Source: Candidatus Kuenenia stuttgartensis (lineage in GTDB: Bacteria; Planctomycetota; Planctomycetia; Isosphaerales; Isosphaeraceae). From it: a DNA stretch of 9,887 nucleotides. Location: positions 1 to 9,887 of the forward strand of contig CAMBZY010000072.1 in assembly GCA_945872325.1 (NCBI GenBank). The letters run 5' to 3'. Each line of letters begins with the position of its first letter. Position 1 is the stretch's first letter. Positions 6,947-9,887 of this stretch are shown here, in pieces. The notes beneath the pieces are model-generated. The model had not been told where the DNA came from, made no database searches, and worked only from the letters and a program-made list of their open reading frames with translations. The position numbers and the translations under genes were made by a program.

Positions 6947-8392
6947 ATGACCCGTTCAGACCAAGAAATCCAAGCCAGAATCGCAAATGAAGTGACTCGT
7001 CGGCATTTTTTAAATAATTGCCGCATCGGATTAGGATCCATGGCACTTGCAGGTTTGGGGGAATCTCAATTACCCTCAAATGCTTTTGGAGACGCTTTCG
7101 AAGCCCCTTCTGGAACCCATTTCGAGCCAAAAGCCAAAGCCGTGATTTGCCTTTTCATGGCTGGTGGCCCGAGTCAGCTCGAATTATTTACCCCAAAACC
7201 GACATTAAATCAACTGAGTGGACAAGTCACACCAGATTCATTCACCAAAGGGAAACGATTTGCATTTTTAAAGCCCAATTCGAAGCTACTCGGCTCGAAA
7301 GAAAAATTCCAAAAATACGGCGAATGTGGCATGGACCTTTCAGGCCTATTGCCACACCATCGCGAGGTTGTCGACGATATCTGCTGGCTTAGGGGCATGA
7401 AAACCGACGTCTTTAATCACGGCCCAGCCAAAGGATTTTTAAATTCAGGGTCACCGCAATTCGGTCGCCCGAGCATGGGCAGTTGGGTGAGCTATGGCCT
7501 TGGCAGCGAATCCAAAGACATGCCTGCTTTTATTGTATTACAATCAGGCCCAAGAGGCCCACGCGGTGGAGCTGCATTATGGTCAAGCGGCTTCCTGCCC
7601 ACCCGACATCAAGGCGTGCCATTTCTCAAAGGGAATACTCCGATCCTCGACCTTGCAGCTCCTGAAGGCAGATCCCACTCAGATGAATCGCAATTCTATC
7701 AAACAGTCAACAGCCTGAATCAGATTCGACAGAATCAGACCGGCGACCCTGAAATTGCAACTCGAATTGCCGCATATGAAATGGCATTCCGGATGCAGAC
7801 TACGGCTCCTGAACTGGTCGATATCAGCCATGAAAGCCCCTTGACACTTAAACGTTATGGAGTGGAACCCGGTAAACCATCATATGCCATGAATTGCCTT
7901 CTTGCTCGCCGGATGGTCGAAAGCGGTGTCCGATTTATCCAGCTCTATCATACGGATTGGGATCACCACGGAGGGGCTCTCGATCTCGACTCCACGCTCA
8001 CGAAAATCTGTCGAGAGGTCGATCAACCGACGACTGCATTAATTCAAGATTTAAAACTTAGAGGCCTTCTCGACTCCACACTAGTCATCTGGGGTGGAGA
8101 ATTTGGCAGAACCCCGATGGGCGAATCCCGCGAAACCATCGGCCGAGATCACCATATTGACGCCTACACCATGTGGATGGCCGGGGCCGGCATAAAACCT
8201 GGCTACATCTACGGGAAGTCTGATGAAATCGGTTATAATGTGATCGAAAATCAGGTACACGTTCACGACCTTCAAGCCACAATCCTCCACCAATTGGGGC
8301 TCGACCACAAGCGTCTGACGTATCGATACCAAGGACGTGACTTCCGTCTGACCGACGTGCACGGCAATGTCATTCAACCGATACTATCCTAG
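6947..8392 (+). CDS. DUF1501 domain protein, Tat-exported
   Basis: A 481-aa DUF1501 protein, a family placed in the alkaline phosphatase/sulfatase-like superfamily. A twin-arginine signal is visible: T-R18-R19-H-F-L-N-N followed by a weakly hydrophobic stretch (27-38). Family blocks include AVICLFMAGGPSQLELF (65-81), FNHGPAKGFLNSGSPQFGRPSMGSW (156-180), LQSGPRGPRGGAALW (198-212), LYHTDWDHHGG (333-343), IWGGEFGRTPMGE (381-393), GRDHH (399-403) and HVHDLQATILHQLGLDH (438-454). The His/Asp-rich blocks are likely metal sites, by analogy with the superfamily. I cannot identify a nucleophile with confidence. The start is 45 nt after the cytochrome gene's stop with no obvious promoter between them, so this is the second cistron. 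The ATG at 6947 precedes the Tat motif by 17 codons and has no strong Shine-Dalgarno. The pairing with PSCyt/PSD1 recurs in planctomycetes. The reaction is unknown. Confidence 0.92.
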   Translation: MTRSDQEIQARIANEVTRRHFLNNCRIGLGSMALAGLGESQLPSNAFGDAFEAPSGTHFEPKAKAVICLFMAGGPSQLELFTPKPTLNQLSGQVTPDSFTKGKRFAFLKPNSKLLGSKEKFQKYGECGMDLSGLLPHHREVVDDICWLRGMKTDVFNHGPAKGFLNSGSPQFGRPSMGSWVSYGLGSESKDMPAFIVLQSGPRGPRGGAALWSSGFLPTRHQGVPFLKGNTPILDLAAPEGRSHSDESQFYQTVNSLNQIRQNQTGDPEIATRIAAYEMAFRMQTTAPELVDISHESPLTLKRYGVEPGKPSYAMNCLLARRMVESGVRFIQLYHTDWDHHGGALDLDSTLTKICREVDQPTTALIQDLKLRGLLDSTLVIWGGEFGRTPMGESRETIGRDHHIDAYTMWMAGAGIKPGYIYGKSDEIGYNVIENQVHVHDLQATILHQLGLDHKRLTYRYQGRDFRLTDVHGNVIQPILS

Positions 8393-8422
8393 ACATGCAA
8401 TTCTGGGATATACGACACCTCT

Positions 8423-8467
8423 TCAATCATTGGCTATCTATGCCATGTCAATCGTCAGGGCTATCTA
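8423..8467. repeat. Imperfect direct repeat upstream of the oxidoreductase gene
   Basis: TCAATCATTGGCTATCTA (8423-8440) and TCAATCGTCAGGGCTATCTA (8448-8467) share TCAATC and the 9-mer GGCTATCTA, starting 25 bp apart. They lie in the 112-bp spacer after the DUF1501 gene. Two binding half-sites or a small tandem duplication would both explain it. No clear promoter or terminator is visible in this spacer. Confidence 0.5.
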
Positions 8468-8490
8468 CATTCCAACCACTGGAAAACTTT

Positions 8491-8496
8491 GAGGAA
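8491..8496 (+). promoter_or_regulatory. Strong Shine-Dalgarno for the oxidoreductase gene
   Basis: GAGGAA lies 8 nt before the ATG at 8505 and fixes this start. It is the best ribosome-binding site in the window. The peptidase, cytochrome and DUF1501 genes have weak or no recognisable sites. Confidence 0.7.
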
Positions 8497-8504
8497 CTAA
8501 ACAG

Positions 8505-9824
8505 ATGACTCCACGTAGAACATTCTTAAAACAATCTGCCGTCATTGGAACGGCGCTGAATTCAACCGTCACAAATGCAAGTCAACAAGAAGTTATTCCC
8601 ATTGCTCTGATTGGTTGTGGTGGCCAAGGCACCAATTTATTATCGAACTTTCTCAAGATTCCCGGAATAAAGGTTCAATATGTTTGTGACCCTGATGAAA
8701 AGCGTGCTCAATCAACTGCTGATCGAGTCATAAAATCAGGCCACAATGCTCCAAAGATTGTCAGTGATCTTCGACGTGTTATGGAAGATCCAACAATTCA
8801 GGCTGTGATCGTAGCAACTCCCGATCACTGGCATGCACCAGCTTCAATTCTCGCATGTGATTCTGGCAAGCACGTTTATGTTGAAAAACCTTGCTCGCAT
8901 AATATTCTGGAAGGTCGATTGCTAGTCGAGTCTGCATCACGAAACAAGCGACTGGTCCAGCATGGTACCCAATCCAGAAGCATGGAACTGATACGTCACG
9001 CCATATCGCATCTTCACCAAGGAATCATTGGAAAAGTTTTATTTGCCAAGGCTTTTAATATCCAGAAACGTTCGGATATTGGCCATTCAAAGCCATCCAA
9101 CCCACCCGAAGGATTTGATTACGATCTCTGGACAGGTCCAGCCCCGAAGGTTCCATTTCAATCCAACCGGCATCATTACACCTGGCACTGGTGGCATGAT
9201 TTTGGTACTGGTGATATGGGAAATGACGGAGTTCATGAACTCGATATCGCACGCTGGGGACTGGGTGTAACCTCGCATCCAAACCGAGTTGCAGCAATTG
9301 GTGGGAAATACTATTTTGACGACGACCAACAATTTCCCGACACACAGAATGTTCTTTTCGAATATAAACCCGATAGTAAATCCAGTGATCCCAAACAACT
9401 TATGTTTGAGATGCGAATCTGGTCTCCATATTCTCCCGATCAAGGAATTGAAAACGGGAATATCTTTTACGGTACAGAGGGATGGATGCTATTGTCTAAA
9501 AAGGGAATCGTCAAGGTCTTTGACAAGAAAAACAAAGCAATTGAATTACCTGGTAATCCTGAGGCTCATGAGTCTCACCAGATGAATTTTATTGAGGCCA
9601 TACGCAACAAAAGATCTTTGTCAGCACCGATAGAAATAGGCCATATTTCTGCATCACTTTGCCATCTTGGAAATATCTCAACAAGGCTGGGCAGATCTTT
9701 GGAATTCAATCCAGCCAAAGAATCGTTCGTCAACGATATAGAGGCAAATGCCCTCCTCACAAGAAAATACCGTGACGCTCACTGGGCTATCCCAAAAGGC
9801 GTTTGGCATTCAAAAACAAGGTAA
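8505..9824 (+). CDS. Tat-exported Gfo/Idh/MocA family NAD(P)-dependent oxidoreductase
   Basis: A 439-aa predicted sugar or cyclitol dehydrogenase-type enzyme. The N-terminal twin-arginine signal is P-R4-R5-T-F-L-K followed by a short hydrophobic region (11-20), so it should be exported folded with its cofactor. The Rossmann fold begins at IPIALIGCGGQG (31-42), with an acidic residue ending the second strand (YVCDPDE, 59-65). The family active-site block HVYVEKPCSH (123-132) holds the conserved lysine K128. The C-terminal alpha/beta domain carries TGDMGNDGVHELDIARWG (235-252), with H244 as the likely catalytic histidine and D247 conserved. The substrate cannot be assigned. Its own Shine-Dalgarno and a 112-bp upstream spacer suggest it may be separately regulated from the DUF1501 unit. 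It is followed after 6 nt by another gene, implying co-translation. Base composition is visibly more AT-rich than in the peptidase gene. Confidence 0.93.
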   Translation: MTPRRTFLKQSAVIGTALNSTVTNASQQEVIPIALIGCGGQGTNLLSNFLKIPGIKVQYVCDPDEKRAQSTADRVIKSGHNAPKIVSDLRRVMEDPTIQAVIVATPDHWHAPASILACDSGKHVYVEKPCSHNILEGRLLVESASRNKRLVQHGTQSRSMELIRHAISHLHQGIIGKVLFAKAFNIQKRSDIGHSKPSNPPEGFDYDLWTGPAPKVPFQSNRHHYTWHWWHDFGTGDMGNDGVHELDIARWGLGVTSHPNRVAAIGGKYYFDDDQQFPDTQNVLFEYKPDSKSSDPKQLMFEMRIWSPYSPDQGIENGNIFYGTEGWMLLSKKGIVKVFDKKNKAIELPGNPEAHESHQMNFIEAIRNKRSLSAPIEIGHISASLCHLGNISTRLGRSLEFNPAKESFVNDIEANALLTRKYRDAHWAIPKGVWHSKTR

Positions 9825-9830
9825 ACCACA

Positions 9831-9887
9831 ATGAACCGAAGAGCCTTCCATCTGCTGGCTGCATTAAGTCCTCTGAAACTTCAAACG
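9831..9887 (+). CDS. Start of a Tat-signal protein, truncated by the window edge
   Basis: An open frame runs from the ATG at 9831 to the end of the window (19 codons: MNRRAFHLLAALSPLKLQT). The start lies 6 nt after the oxidoreductase stop codon, and AAGG (9818-9821) is 9 nt upstream, overlapping the end of that gene. R3-R4-A-F-H-L-L followed by AALSPL resembles the short Tat signals of the preceding genes. Too little is present to name a family. By context a second oxidoreductase, a sugar isomerase-like protein or another exported enzyme are possibilities only. Confidence 0.7.
   Translation, partial: MNRRAFHLLAALSPLKLQT

Overview
The window looks like chromosomal DNA of a planctomycete (phylum Planctomycetota, probably class Planctomycetia). 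The evidence is the protein content. There is a DUF1559 pseudopilin-like protein, a large PSCyt1-PSCyt2-PSD1 (DUF1549/DUF1553) cytochrome protein followed directly by a DUF1501 protein, and a Tat-exported Gfo/Idh/MocA oxidoreductase. These families are strongly expanded in planctomycetes. I cannot name a genus from the sequence alone. No rRNA, tRNA, CRISPR array, transposase or phage gene is visible.

Layout. Positions 1-300 are four head-to-tail copies of a 75-bp non-coding tandem repeat that probably continues off the left edge. Positions 301-671 hold no convincing gene, but contain a strong palindromic hairpin (384-403) and a 12-bp G-U-containing hairpin (531-557) in the leader of the next gene. 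A secreted M28 metallopeptidase (672-2576) is followed by a 253-bp spacer with a candidate promoter. Next comes a DUF1559 gene (2830-3822) ending at a clear intrinsic terminator. A candidate promoter sits immediately behind that terminator and begins a second unit: PSCyt1/PSCyt2/PSD1 cytochrome protein (3959-6901), 45 nt gap, DUF1501 protein (6947-8392). After a 112-bp spacer with an imperfect direct repeat comes a Gfo/Idh/MocA oxidoreductase (8505-9824). Six bases later starts a further Tat-signal gene cut by the right edge (9831 onward).

How the genes fit together. Every gene product carries an N-terminal export or membrane signal: Sec type for the peptidase and cytochrome protein, a type IV prepilin-like signal for DUF1559, and twin-arginine for the last three. 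The window is therefore a cell-envelope/periplasm gene set. The cytochrome protein and the DUF1501 protein form the recurrent planctomycete pair whose biochemical role is not established. A link to degradation or oxidation of complex organic matter such as polysaccharides is an inference. The oxidoreductase and the following truncated gene are so tightly spaced that they are probably co-translated. All coding sequence is on the + strand. Hand-counted GC falls from left to right, from about 58-68% in samples of the peptidase gene to about 37-45% in samples of the oxidoreductase gene.
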